Of a DNA stretch of 64,000 nucleotides, positions 55,089 to 63,117 are shown in pieces (the stretch's first letter is position 1; each line of letters begins with the position of its first letter). Position numbers and translations under genes: made by a program. Source of the DNA: Roseiarcus sp963749715 (GTDB lineage Bacteria; Pseudomonadota; Alphaproteobacteria; Rhizobiales; Beijerinckiaceae); the NCBI GenBank assembly GCA_963749715.1, contig CAVVNR010000008.1, forward strand, positions 62,001-126,000. Direction: 5' to 3'. Below the pieces are notes generated by a model. It was given only the letters and a program-made list of their open reading frames with translations, was not told where the DNA came from and searched no databases.

Positions 55089-55648
55089 GCGAAGGCCAGC
55101 GATTATCAATACGTTACCGGCTCGACTTAACAAATGAATGACGCGCGCAATCCTTCCAAGCCAACGCCAAAATCTTCCAAATCCGGCCAACCCAGCCCAA
55201 GCGCGAGCCAAGAAGATCAAAGAAAAAAGGCCTGGATTTCCTTGGATTCCCTTGGCCGTTTTGAGGCTTTTCAGTGGGTCGCGCCGACCCCCGGGCGCAA
55301 AAAATCTTTCTTGTCTCCCTCTGTCGCCGGAGGTCTTCGCGCTCAAGGCAATTCCGCCAGGTCCCACGATGTTCGAGTCCATTTGCGTCCGCGCCTCGCC
55401 GCCTGGCCGGAAGGGCTGCGGCTGAAAAAGAAAATGACGTTACCATGGATTCTGGTTCTCAGCAATCGATAGCTTTTCTCGCTTGATAAAAGACATCTTA
55501 ATATCAAAGTGTTGTGTTCAGAAATTGATGTTTATTCTCACTGTTGTTGTGAACTCGTAAGCCCGGATATTGCTTGACGATCGGGACGCCGACCTCGATC
55601 GAGACGCTCAAGTCCGGCAGAAGGAGGCGCCGCGCCGGAGTGGGCTTG
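55089..55648. other. Intergenic region after gmk
   Basis: No gene of known type is visible. A frame at 55134-55472 is Lys/Ser/Pro-rich and has no domain; I treat it as chance. The part 55430-55570 is AT-rich and lies beyond the end of the porin gene, so it does not look like that gene's promoter. Confidence 0.5.
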
Positions 55649-57145
55649 TCAGAACTCCACCCTCACCCCGACCGTTGGGGCGAAGTTGACGCGATAGAGA
55701 TACCCGCTCGCGAGCCCGCCGGTCACCTGCGACCACATGAAGCCGGCATAAGCGGTGACGCGCTTTGACGGGCGATAGTCGATCATGGCGGAGTACGCAT
55801 TGAGCGCGCCCCGGCAACTCGAGGCGGAAAGACCGCCATCCGTGCACGGGCTCGTATTGTAGTCGTTCTGGTAATAGTGGTAGTAGGCGCCGGCGATGTC
55901 GACGTCGTCCCGGATCGCATATTTTATGCCTGTCCAGAAGATCCTCAAGATCTTGTGTTCGTCATAAGCGGTCGCGTTCACAAAACCCGCGGGCACGGGA
56001 TAGTTGCCGATCGCCGTAAATCCATTGGCATAGGCGTCGCTCGGATTGGCGAAGAGAATATATTCCCAGCCCGAATAGATCGTCGCCCTGTCCAACGCGT
56101 ATCTCAGCGTCAACATGCCGCTGGCCTTGTCGGAGAGGCTCGCCTTGAGGCCGTTCAGAGGCACTCCGGCGGGGAGGGGATACTGGCCGAAGTTGGACAA
56201 GGCAACCGCGTCTTTTGCTTTCTGACCGACGAGGTCGAACCAGAAGCCGCCGAAATGCCCTTCGACCTCAGCATTGAACGCGCCGTTTGAGCCGTTGCCT
56301 TGATCGAAGCCGCCGAACTGATAGAGCGCCGCCCAGCGGAGCGGACCGACGCTGACATCGTATTTCACCGATGTGTTGTAGCGGGCGGATTCGGTGTCTC
56401 CGCCTCCCCCGGCGACGTTCGAGACGCCGATCACCGAGAAGGCGGGCGCCGCGCCCATGGGGTCGTAGTCGCCCAGACCCTGCAAAATCAAAGAGTTCTG
56501 CCGGCCGGCAGTCAGCGCGCCGAAGGTCGGATGGCTGAAACCGGCGTAAGCCTCGGTGTTGAACAATTGCCCCGCCCGGCTCGAATCGCCGTTCGCGGTC
56601 TGCTGGTCGAGCGGGGTCGTGTTGTTCTGAACCAGCGATTTCGGGCCGTTGGCCCGCTGCAACGTATAGGGATCAAAGCCGTTCTGGAAGTTAAAGACGA
56701 GCGACCAGCCCGAGGCGATGGGTTCGACGCCCTTGACGCCGAGATACGACTGGCCGAGCCCGTTCGGCACGATCGTGTAGAGCGGTTGGTTGCTGTTCTT
56801 CTTGATGAGCGTTTGAACCCCGTTGGGATAATTGCCGTTGAACGGGACGCCGTGCGCCTCATAGCCGGCGCCGTAGTCGAGCCGCCCGTAGAGCGTGACG
56901 CCGCGCCAAGAGAGCGGGCAATCGTCGGGGCCCGCGGTCAGGAAATCGTAGAGGCTCGCGAAGCACGACGTCGCGGCGGCCGGCGCCGGCGCGGCCTGCG
57001 CGGAGGGCGCGGGCTGCTGGGTCGGCAGATCGGCCGCCGTCGCGTCCCACGCAGGGAGCGGGGCCGACGCAACGCCGCCAAGAATTGAGAACCGGAAAAA
57101 GGCGATGGGGAGAGTTGGCCGCCGGGAGCCGGGGTCGCCCAACAT
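55649..57145 (-). CDS. Outer-membrane porin
   Basis: The ATG at 57145 gives 498 residues with an export signal (TLPIAFFRFSILGGVASAPL to AATAADL). A linker rich in Ala, Pro and Gln and a beta-barrel of alternating aromatic and hydrophobic strands follow (GVTLYGRLDYGAGYEAHGVP, QSYLGVKGVEPIASGWSLVF). The last strand is APTVGVRVEF, with the C-terminal Phe needed for BAM assembly. It belongs to the porin_4/general Gram-negative type and should form a trimeric diffusion pore. The frame is open to 57328, but the extra N-terminus would not fit a signal peptide. Confidence 0.88.
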   Translation of the reverse strand: MLGDPGSRRPTLPIAFFRFSILGGVASAPLPAWDATAADLPTQQPAPSAQAAPAPAAATSCFASLYDFLTAGPDDCPLSWRGVTLYGRLDYGAGYEAHGVPFNGNYPNGVQTLIKKNSNQPLYTIVPNGLGQSYLGVKGVEPIASGWSLVFNFQNGFDPYTLQRANGPKSLVQNNTTPLDQQTANGDSSRAGQLFNTEAYAGFSHPTFGALTAGRQNSLILQGLGDYDPMGAAPAFSVIGVSNVAGGGGDTESARYNTSVKYDVSVGPLRWAALYQFGGFDQGNGSNGAFNAEVEGHFGGFWFDLVGQKAKDAVALSNFGQYPLPAGVPLNGLKASLSDKASGMLTLRYALDRATIYSGWEYILFANPSDAYANGFTAIGNYPVPAGFVNATAYDEHKILRIFWTGIKYAIRDDVDIAGAYYHYYQNDYNTSPCTDGGLSASSCRGALNAYSAMIDYRPSKRVTAYAGFMWSQVTGGLASGYLYRVNFAPTVGVRVEF

Positions 57146-57500
57146 TGCGCTCCTTATTGTGCGGCGGGCGCGGACGCCGACGGAGGCTGGATAGCGCGCA
57201 TCGCCGGCCCGCGCTATCGCGATCTCCATCGTTCGCCTCGCGGGCAAACAAGTCCGGGACTTTTTGCAAATCGTCCTGAGTCTCACGAACCCAGCAATTT
57301 GCCTCCAATTCCGCCGCAATATCCGCAACTATCCCGTAATGTCGCCATTTGGTCATTGCCAAGCGCAGCGTTTAGTTGCTATACCGACTAAAATTAAGTT
57401 GAGACTTTGCGTCAAGACGCAGTCCGGGAGGGACGACCCCGACAAATTCTTCAATCGAAATGTGTTTTCGAATGGCCTTGTCGCGAAGGAGGGAAAAGCG
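57146..57500. promoter_or_regulatory. Control region between porin and three-gene cassette
   Basis: The porin and the cassette diverge from this 355-base region. It contains a perfect dyad TGCGTCAAGACGCA at 57408-57421 and a neighbouring AT-rich stretch (TAAAATTAAGTTGAG at about 57389-57403). These are candidate operator and promoter sequences, but no factor can be named. GGAGGG precedes the first cassette start. Confidence 0.45.
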
Positions 57501-58145
57501 ATGAGCCTTACTGGGACCCATCATCTCTTTGGCGGCATCAGCGAAACGGGGATTGATCACTTCGCTGATGTGTTCTTCACTGCCCGTCCGCACCTGCTGG
57601 CGTACGGCACTTCCTTCTACGCGACAAACCAGAATCTGGTCACGCTGATCGACACCAGCAGCCTGCCGAGTTTCCTGTCTGGGCTGAACCTGCTGGTGCG
57701 CTTCAGCATCCCGACGATCGACATTACGCCAAAGGACAATTCTACCGAGGCGCTGCCGCCTGGCGTTGATCAATTCACGGTCTACACCGACGTGCAGATA
57801 CGCTTCCTTTGCGGGAGCCCCAACCAAGACGGCAGAGACGTCAAAGGGGCGCACGAGATTGTTTTCGGGCTCAAGCTCGCCGCGCTGTGCACGCCTAAGG
57901 TGGTCGATGCGACGCCAGGCGCGGGCTCGATCGGCGTCACCCTTCTCGCGGTGAAGATCAGCGGAATTGCGGAAGCCGCGCTCGAACAGATCCTCGAGTG
58001 CGTTCTCGCCGCAATCCTTCGCTGGGCGCTCGCTCAACTGATCATACCGTTCAACGTTTTCACACTCGATGGCGTCTCGCTCACCCTGCAGCAAGGCCCG
58101 GTTGCGGCGGCGGATCAGATCGAGGTCTTCGGCGACATCAGCTGA
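57501..58145 (+). CDS. Uncharacterised cassette protein 1 (214 aa)
   Basis: The ATG at 57501 after GGAGGG gives 214 residues without a signal peptide. The first half is beta-rich (HHLFGGISETGIDHFADVFF, then LLVRFSIPTIDITP). The second half has a long amphipathic helical segment (IAEAALEQILECVLAAILRW and ALAQLIIPF) and a closing beta strand LTLQQGPVAAADQIEVFGD. This pattern of a long helix followed by strands is similar in layout to TULIP-type lipid-binding folds, but I cannot show homology. It is first of three genes with 12- and 11-base gaps. Confidence 0.75.
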   Translation: MSLTGTHHLFGGISETGIDHFADVFFTARPHLLAYGTSFYATNQNLVTLIDTSSLPSFLSGLNLLVRFSIPTIDITPKDNSTEALPPGVDQFTVYTDVQIRFLCGSPNQDGRDVKGAHEIVFGLKLAALCTPKVVDATPGAGSIGVTLLAVKISGIAEAALEQILECVLAAILRWALAQLIIPFNVFTLDGVSLTLQQGPVAAADQIEVFGDIS

Positions 58146-58157
58146 GGGGAGTAAGCG

Positions 58158-58961
58158 ATGGCCGACATCACCCTGGCCGCGGACCAAACCGCCGTCACGC
58201 GGCTCATGCATGACGCCGAGACGATCCTTGGCACATTGAGCACCGGAACCAAGACGAGCAGCTTCGGCCCGTTCGTTGCGACCTATGGCGCCAGCGCCTC
58301 GCTCTCCGGCGGCGCCGTCACCTTGACGCCGCCAAAGTCAATCGGCCTTGCCGGCGTTTCGTTGAACTACAGCCTGAACCTCTCCTTCGGCATTGACCTC
58401 AACAGCTTCCTGCCAAACTTTTGCATTCCGCAGGTGTGCGTGAACATCCCCTGCGTCGGCCAGGTCTGCACGCCACAAATCTGCATCAGTTGGCCGACCA
58501 TATCGATCCCCTTCAACTACTCGGACTCGCTGACCTTCTCGGCGGATTTCGAGATCAACCCGCATCTGACCGCCGGCAAGTGGGTTATCGACGTGGAAAT
58601 CCTCTCGGCGCCGGCGCTTAACCTTAGCGTAGCGGCGGCAGCCATTCTGACGGCGCTCGGCATCGCGATCGGCGCAGCGGTTTCGTGGGTGCCGTTCATA
58701 GGACCGCTGCTGGCGGTGCTGATCGCCGGAGTGCTGGCCGCGATCGGCATCGCCGGCGTGACCGGGCTGCTCGCGCCGCTCTTGAGCGCGATCCTGTCCG
58801 GCTTGACGTTCACCATCTACAAGGAGCCTGCGGTCCAGCAGGTGCTGCCGGTCTCTGGCCCACATGACCCGGCGGTGTCGATCGACATCACCGCGCTCGA
58901 CTGCGTCGTGCAGCAGACCGACAAGGCCGAACTCGTCATCACCGCAAGCATCGCCGCCTAG
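58158..58961 (+). CDS. Uncharacterised cassette protein 2 (267 aa), Cys-rich with a hydrophobic core
   Basis: The 267-residue protein lacks a signal peptide. It has three parts. The first is beta-rich (1-90). The second is a Cys-rich segment (FCIPQVCVNIPCVGQVCTPQ, then ICISWP) with five cysteines spaced 4-5 apart. The third is a long Gly/Ala/Ile-rich hydrophobic stretch (about 160-220; GIAIGAAVSWVPFIGPLLAV) followed by a beta end (VSIDITALDCVVQQTDKAEL). Its ending resembles the ending of protein 1 in layout, so the two may be distant paralogues. The hydrophobic part suggests membrane insertion or lipid binding. GGGGAG precedes the ATG. Confidence 0.75.
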   Translation: MADITLAADQTAVTRLMHDAETILGTLSTGTKTSSFGPFVATYGASASLSGGAVTLTPPKSIGLAGVSLNYSLNLSFGIDLNSFLPNFCIPQVCVNIPCVGQVCTPQICISWPTISIPFNYSDSLTFSADFEINPHLTAGKWVIDVEILSAPALNLSVAAAAILTALGIAIGAAVSWVPFIGPLLAVLIAGVLAAIGIAGVTGLLAPLLSAILSGLTFTIYKEPAVQQVLPVSGPHDPAVSIDITALDCVVQQTDKAELVITASIAA

Positions 58962-58972
58962 AGGGGCGCCCC

Positions 58973-59629
58973 ATGAACAGCCTCGACAGCCGCTATCTAA
59001 AGCTGGGCGACACGTTCGCGCATCGTTTCACCCATTCCGGGACTTATCACTATGGGGTGGCCGCGCCCGGGGGCATTGCTCCGCCTGGGCATCATTGCGG
59101 CTTCGAGATCGAGGTCGCGACGCAGAAGGGCGCAACGTCGACGACGCATTACGTCACCGTCTCCTGGACGAATGGCGTCTTCGCCGTCGACCCAGCCGCT
59201 TTGCGCATCAAGAACAACGATGTCGTCCTATGGTCGACCGCCTCGGCCGCGACGCCAGGCTTCGCGGTGCAGGGCCGCTCGAAGAACGCTCATTTCGACA
59301 GCGCCGAGCTGCCGGCCAACAGCATGTACTCGCATGCGTTCGGGGTGACCGGCGAGCTTGCCTGGCGCGACGCGGCCAATCCGAAGATCGGCGGCTCCAT
59401 CACTGTCGCGGCGCCGCCGGCCATCCACACCTCCGAGCATCGCGCCAACTACATGAAGACGCTGAGCGAGGCGGTGGTGGTGATGATCGATGCGCCGAAG
59501 GTTCATCCCAAGCGGGTGAAGGTGGTGTTGGGCCAGACGGTGTTTTTTGCGGTCCGCAGCGGCAACCGGATCACCATTGTGGACAAGGTGCTGCTTAGCG
59601 CGCTCAATCCGCAGCCGCTCCCGCCCTGA
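58973..59629 (+). CDS. Uncharacterised cassette protein 3: permuted cupredoxin-like protein
   Basis: The 218-residue protein has no signal peptide. Residues 1-50 look like the second half of a cupredoxin (LGDTFAHRFTHSGTYHYGV, then HHCGFEIEVA). Residues 58-147 look like a complete one (HYVTVSWTNGVFAVDPAALR, NNDVVLWSTA, LPANSMYSHAFGVTGELAWR and GGSITVAA). Residues 165-205 look like the first half of another (VVVMIDAPKVHPKRVKVVLG, QTVFFAV). So the outer halves may close into one more domain. The type-1 copper Cys-His-Met set is not complete, though His 17, 21, 26, 40, 41 and Cys 42 cluster. It ends LNPQPLPP. Confidence 0.78.
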   Translation: MNSLDSRYLKLGDTFAHRFTHSGTYHYGVAAPGGIAPPGHHCGFEIEVATQKGATSTTHYVTVSWTNGVFAVDPAALRIKNNDVVLWSTASAATPGFAVQGRSKNAHFDSAELPANSMYSHAFGVTGELAWRDAANPKIGGSITVAAPPAIHTSEHRANYMKTLSEAVVVMIDAPKVHPKRVKVVLGQTVFFAVRSGNRITIVDKVLLSALNPQPLPP

Positions 59630-59651
59630 CGGCTTCCGCGAACGGCCCTAT

Positions 59652-59719
59652 AGGGCGGGGTCGCCGACCTCGCCCTAAATCCGCGCGAGGGGTGGTGGGC
59701 GGGGTCGCCGACCCCGTCC
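59652..59719. repeat. Two tandem hairpins with a shared core
   Basis: An 11-bp stem at 59652-59676 and a 10-bp stem at 59697-59719 both have a GCC loop and share the core GGGGTCGCCGACC with one change. No T-tract follows either. They lie 23-90 bases after the cassette and could act as a transcription stop or as a repeated extragenic palindrome. Confidence 0.65.
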
Positions 59720-59858
59720 ACCGGCTACGGCGGGGGTGGCCTCAAAACGTTGATCGCCAAGGATCGCCCTCACGCGAGCGCCCCTCTTCGTCTTGGGCAG
59801 GCTTTGCCGCAACGCCGACAAACGGTAAATAATTTGCAAGGAGGTCAGGGAGGATCGC

Positions 59859-60752
59859 ATGATCATCAGGCATCAGGACGATGTCACCTTGGACGTGCTG
59901 GCGGCGACGGAGCGCACCGCCAATCCTCGCCTGCGGGAAATCCTGGCGTCGCTGGTAAAACATTTGCACGGCTTCATCCGCGAGGTCCGGCTTACCGAGG
60001 ACGAGTTTCGCCAAGCCGCCGCCATCCTCAACGAGATGGGCAAGCTGAGCACGGATACGCATAACGAAACCGTGCTCATGGCGGGCTCGCTTGGGGTCTC
60101 CTCGCTCGTCTGCCTTCTCAACAACGGCGACAATGGAAACGCCGAGACCTCGCAGTCGCTGCTCGGTCCTTTCTGGCGGCCGAATTCCCCCCGCGTCGCC
60201 AATGGCGGGACAATCGTTCGGTCCGATACGCCGGGCGACTCGCTATTCGTCACGGCGCGGGTCGTCGATAGGGCGGGGAACCCGGTCGCAGGCGCCGAAG
60301 TCGATATTTGGCAGGCCTCTCCGATCGGCCTCTACGAGAACCAGGACCCCGATCAAGCCGACATGAACCTTCGGGGCAAATTCAGGGCGGACGACGACGG
60401 CCGCTTCTGGTTCACGACCGTCAAGATGACCGGCTATCCGATCCCGACCGAAGGCGTCGTCGGACGGCTCTTGCAGGCTCAGAACCGGCGCCCCTATCGG
60501 CCGGCTCATCTTCACGCGCTGATCGTCAAGGAGGGCTTCAAGGTCCTGATCTCTCAGGTCTACGATCCGAAGGACCCGCACATCGACACTGACCCGCAGT
60601 TTGGCGTCACCAAGGCGCTTCTCGGCGACTACAGGCGCCACGACGAGCCCCATCCGTCGGAACCCGACATCCGTCAACCCTGGTATTCTCTCGATCACAC
60701 CTATGTCATGGAGCCGGGCGAAACAAAGCTGCCCGCGGCTCCCATCAAGTGA
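59859..60752 (+). CDS. Intradiol ring-cleavage dioxygenase (hydroxyquinol/catechol 1,2-type)
   Basis: The 297-residue protein has the N-terminal helical dimerisation domain and the catalytic beta-sandwich. The Fe(III) ligands are Y159 (SPIGLYEN), Y193 (TGYPIPTEG), H217 and H219 (RPAHLHALIV), with spacing as in known hydroxyquinol and catechol dioxygenases. It opens the aromatic ring between the two hydroxyls, giving muconate or maleylacetate. The length is closer to the hydroxyquinol type. AGGAGGT precedes the start region by 15 bases. No other aromatic pathway gene lies beside it, so the substrate is open. Confidence 0.93.
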   Translation: MIIRHQDDVTLDVLAATERTANPRLREILASLVKHLHGFIREVRLTEDEFRQAAAILNEMGKLSTDTHNETVLMAGSLGVSSLVCLLNNGDNGNAETSQSLLGPFWRPNSPRVANGGTIVRSDTPGDSLFVTARVVDRAGNPVAGAEVDIWQASPIGLYENQDPDQADMNLRGKFRADDDGRFWFTTVKMTGYPIPTEGVVGRLLQAQNRRPYRPAHLHALIVKEGFKVLISQVYDPKDPHIDTDPQFGVTKALLGDYRRHDEPHPSEPDIRQPWYSLDHTYVMEPGETKLPAAPIK

Positions 60753-60830
60753 GGCGCGCCGCGCCAGTTGCAGAGGTTGCAACTGGCCGCAAATTGTGCA
60801 GCAATTGACGCGACGTTAAGAGAGGCGGAC

Positions 60831-61382
60831 ATGGTTTCCTGGGCGCCTCGCCGGCGCGCACGAACGGAACGCATAGAAGCCGAGGCCGAGGCGCTGATCC
60901 GCGAACTCGGCGACAAGGCGTATCACGAGGCGCGCCGGAGCGAGCACGAGGCGAGTTCCGACGCGATCGCCGACTATTGGGCGCTTGTCGCGCGGGCGGT
61001 CGCGCGCAAGACGGGCAGCCGGGTCGGCCTCAATATCTCGACGCAACTCGAGATGAACACCTTCTTCGTGCTGGATCGCGAGCCAGGCGAGGCGGGCGAA
61101 GCTCGATCATTTGCCGAGTCCGGGCCAGAATATCAGCCCGACCGAGGCGACGTCCCGAGTTCGCAGCCGTTCCGGATCCAGTTCATCGGCGCGGGGCTCG
61201 ATTCCGAACGGTCGATATTGCGGGAAGTCGAAATCCGCGCGTCCGATGTTTCCGCCGCGATCATCGCCGCCGCGACCACAGCCTGGCCGCCGAAGACGAT
61301 CGCGTTGCGCATCCTCGACCGCGAAGGCCATGAGGTTTTCGGGCGCCAGAAGGCGGCCCGGCCGCTGCCGCGCGCCGGATGA
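60831..61382 (+). CDS. Uncharacterised soluble protein (183 aa)
   Basis: The ATG at 60831 follows AGAGGCGG. The protein starts VSWAPRRRARTERIEAEAEA with a long charged helix (to about 60), then has WALVARAVARKTGSRVGLN and a mixed middle (FRIQFIGAGLDSERSILREV). The tail is SAAIIAAATTAWPPKTIALR and ILDREGHEVFGRQ. It has no signal peptide or membrane helix. I do not recognise it. A strong hairpin follows its stop directly. Confidence 0.7.
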   Translation: MVSWAPRRRARTERIEAEAEALIRELGDKAYHEARRSEHEASSDAIADYWALVARAVARKTGSRVGLNISTQLEMNTFFVLDREPGEAGEARSFAESGPEYQPDRGDVPSSQPFRIQFIGAGLDSERSILREVEIRASDVSAAIIAAATTAWPPKTIALRILDREGHEVFGRQKAARPLPRAG

Positions 61383-61385
61383 GGC

Positions 61386-61421
61386 GCGTTCCCGCCCCCC
61401 TTTTTTGGGGGCGGGAAACGC
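61386..61421. terminator. Strong bidirectional terminator
   Basis: CCCGCCCCC (61391-61399) pairs with GGGGGCGGG (61407-61415), extended by TT/AA and GCG/CGC with one bulge, around a loop containing six T. It lies between two convergent genes (stops at 61382 and 61473). Confidence 0.7.
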
Positions 61422-61472
61422 CCATGCCGCTCTCATCCGACTGACCGGCCGAAGGCCGGCGCCGGATTTGGC

Positions 61473-62903
61473 TTAGGCCGCCGCGGCGGTTTCGCGCTCG
61501 CGCACCTCGTAGATGTCGAAGGCTTCGCTCACGCCCCGCAGCATCGACTGCCTGGGCGTCGTGCGATAGTTTGATTCGGCGAGAAGGCGCGCCACCTCCG
61601 AGCTTTCCATGATCGGCTTGGTCGCCAGGATCGCGCTTGGCTCGGCCAGAGCCTGGACGCGCGAGGCGATGTTGACCGTCTGGCCGAAATAGTCCTGCCG
61701 GTCGTCGAGCATCACCGCGAGGCAGGGACCCGAATGGAGCCCGATGTTGAGCGCCAAATCCTCGGCTCCGCGCGCCTGGTTGATCTTGCGCATCTCCTCG
61801 CGCATGCGCATGGCGGCGCGCAGCGCCCGGTCCGGAGTCGGGAAGGTCGCCATCACCGCGTCGCCGATGGTCTTGACCACCGCCCCGCCCTCGGCGGCGA
61901 CCGCCTCGAGCAGCGCGCCGAAGTGGCTGCGCACCAGATCGAAGGCGGCGAGATCGCCAATCCGGTCGTAGAGCGCGGTCGAGCCCCTGAGGTCGGTGAA
62001 CAGGATCGTAAGACTGGTGATCTTGAAGCGCTGCTCGGGATCGAACGTGCCGCTGCGATAGAGGTCGCGGAACGCCTGGTTGCTGAGGAGCCGCGTCGCG
62101 GTCAGAAACGGCCGGCGCCCGCTGGTGATCTTGTCCATATCGTCGGTGTGGACCCAGACTCCCGGCAACGTCCGGCGCGCGGCCTTGTTCTCCAACGAAA
62201 TGCGCGCCGGGCCGGGATGGACCTTTTCCGTGCCGCTGTGAGCATGCGAGTCGGTGAAGATGAGCGAAAGATTGCGGCGCTCATGGGTCTCCTCGCCGTC
62301 AACGTCGAGAAACAGCGACGAATGGGTCACCGGATCGAACACGATCGCAAAACCTTTCGGAAGGCTAAGCGACATCGCCGCCTTCTCGCCTGGCGCCAGC
62401 TCCATCACGTCAAGCGTCGAGTTCTCAACGACGCTTTGGACATCGTCAGGCACTTGGGTGCTCGAACTCCAGAAGATCTGACGCATATATTCGGCGTAGG
62501 GAAGGGAATCGGGATCATGGGCGACGATACGCCGGATCCTCGGGTTGACCGTGAAGGTGACCTCGACCAGTTGATCGAGCGTCGGCTCGTATTCGGAGGC
62601 GCAAAGCGAGCAATAATAGTGGGCGCGGTTGAGGGTTTTCAGCGCCGCGCCGCTCTCGAGCACGCCGCCGCATCCCGCGCACAGCATGTTCCACGACATG
62701 TCGAACAGGCCGAGCCGGGCCGCGTGGACCAGCCCGCCGATCGTATGTTCCTCGTCGAGGCCATGTTCGGCGGAATAGGCGAGCGGATTGATGCGGTTCA
62801 AGGCCCGATCCGGGTCCGATTCCACCGAGTTTTTGAGGGCCTCGGCCACCGACGGATCGGCGGATTGGTTGAGAAGACCCCAGAGCGCTTGTGCGTCAGC
62901 CAT
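61473..62903 (-). CDS. Class III adenylate/guanylate cyclase with N-terminal DUF5939-like region
   Basis: The ATG at 62903 gives 476 residues. The C-terminal half is a class III cyclase domain: TILFTDLRGSTALYDRIGD with the first metal aspartate, VVKTIGDAVMATFPTPDRA with the second, and LNIGLHSGPCLAVML with VNIASRVQAL. The lysine in KTIGD favours ATP as substrate. The N-terminal half has two Cys pairs (CAGCGG, YYCSLCASEYEP), which suggest a zinc site, and a receptor-like region (PGEKAAMSLSLPKGFAIVFD). It is cytoplasmic and would make cAMP in answer to an unknown signal. Confidence 0.9.
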   Translation of the reverse strand: MADAQALWGLLNQSADPSVAEALKNSVESDPDRALNRINPLAYSAEHGLDEEHTIGGLVHAARLGLFDMSWNMLCAGCGGVLESGAALKTLNRAHYYCSLCASEYEPTLDQLVEVTFTVNPRIRRIVAHDPDSLPYAEYMRQIFWSSSTQVPDDVQSVVENSTLDVMELAPGEKAAMSLSLPKGFAIVFDPVTHSSLFLDVDGEETHERRNLSLIFTDSHAHSGTEKVHPGPARISLENKAARRTLPGVWVHTDDMDKITSGRRPFLTATRLLSNQAFRDLYRSGTFDPEQRFKITSLTILFTDLRGSTALYDRIGDLAAFDLVRSHFGALLEAVAAEGGAVVKTIGDAVMATFPTPDRALRAAMRMREEMRKINQARGAEDLALNIGLHSGPCLAVMLDDRQDYFGQTVNIASRVQALAEPSAILATKPIMESSEVARLLAESNYRTTPRQSMLRGVSEAFDIYEVRERETAAAA

Positions 62904-63117
62904 AGTGCTTTCCTCGATAGCCCCGTTCGCGACCGAACTGGCGTTCGGCGCCCGCCCCATCGTCGCGGGCCAGCCCGGGGAAGGGCCGCCTGCGAGGCGC
63001 CTCCTATATAGGGTTGGCCGAATGTTCCGACAGGGGGCGCATCGCTGCTCGCGCCGATATTTCGCGCGACGGACTTGCTGCTCGGATTATATCCCTATTT
63101 TCCTGTGTTAACGCGGC

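Noticed and set aside
55134..55472. Lys/Ser/Pro-rich frame downstream of gmk
   Set aside because: No domain or recognisable start signal; competing frames are equally open.
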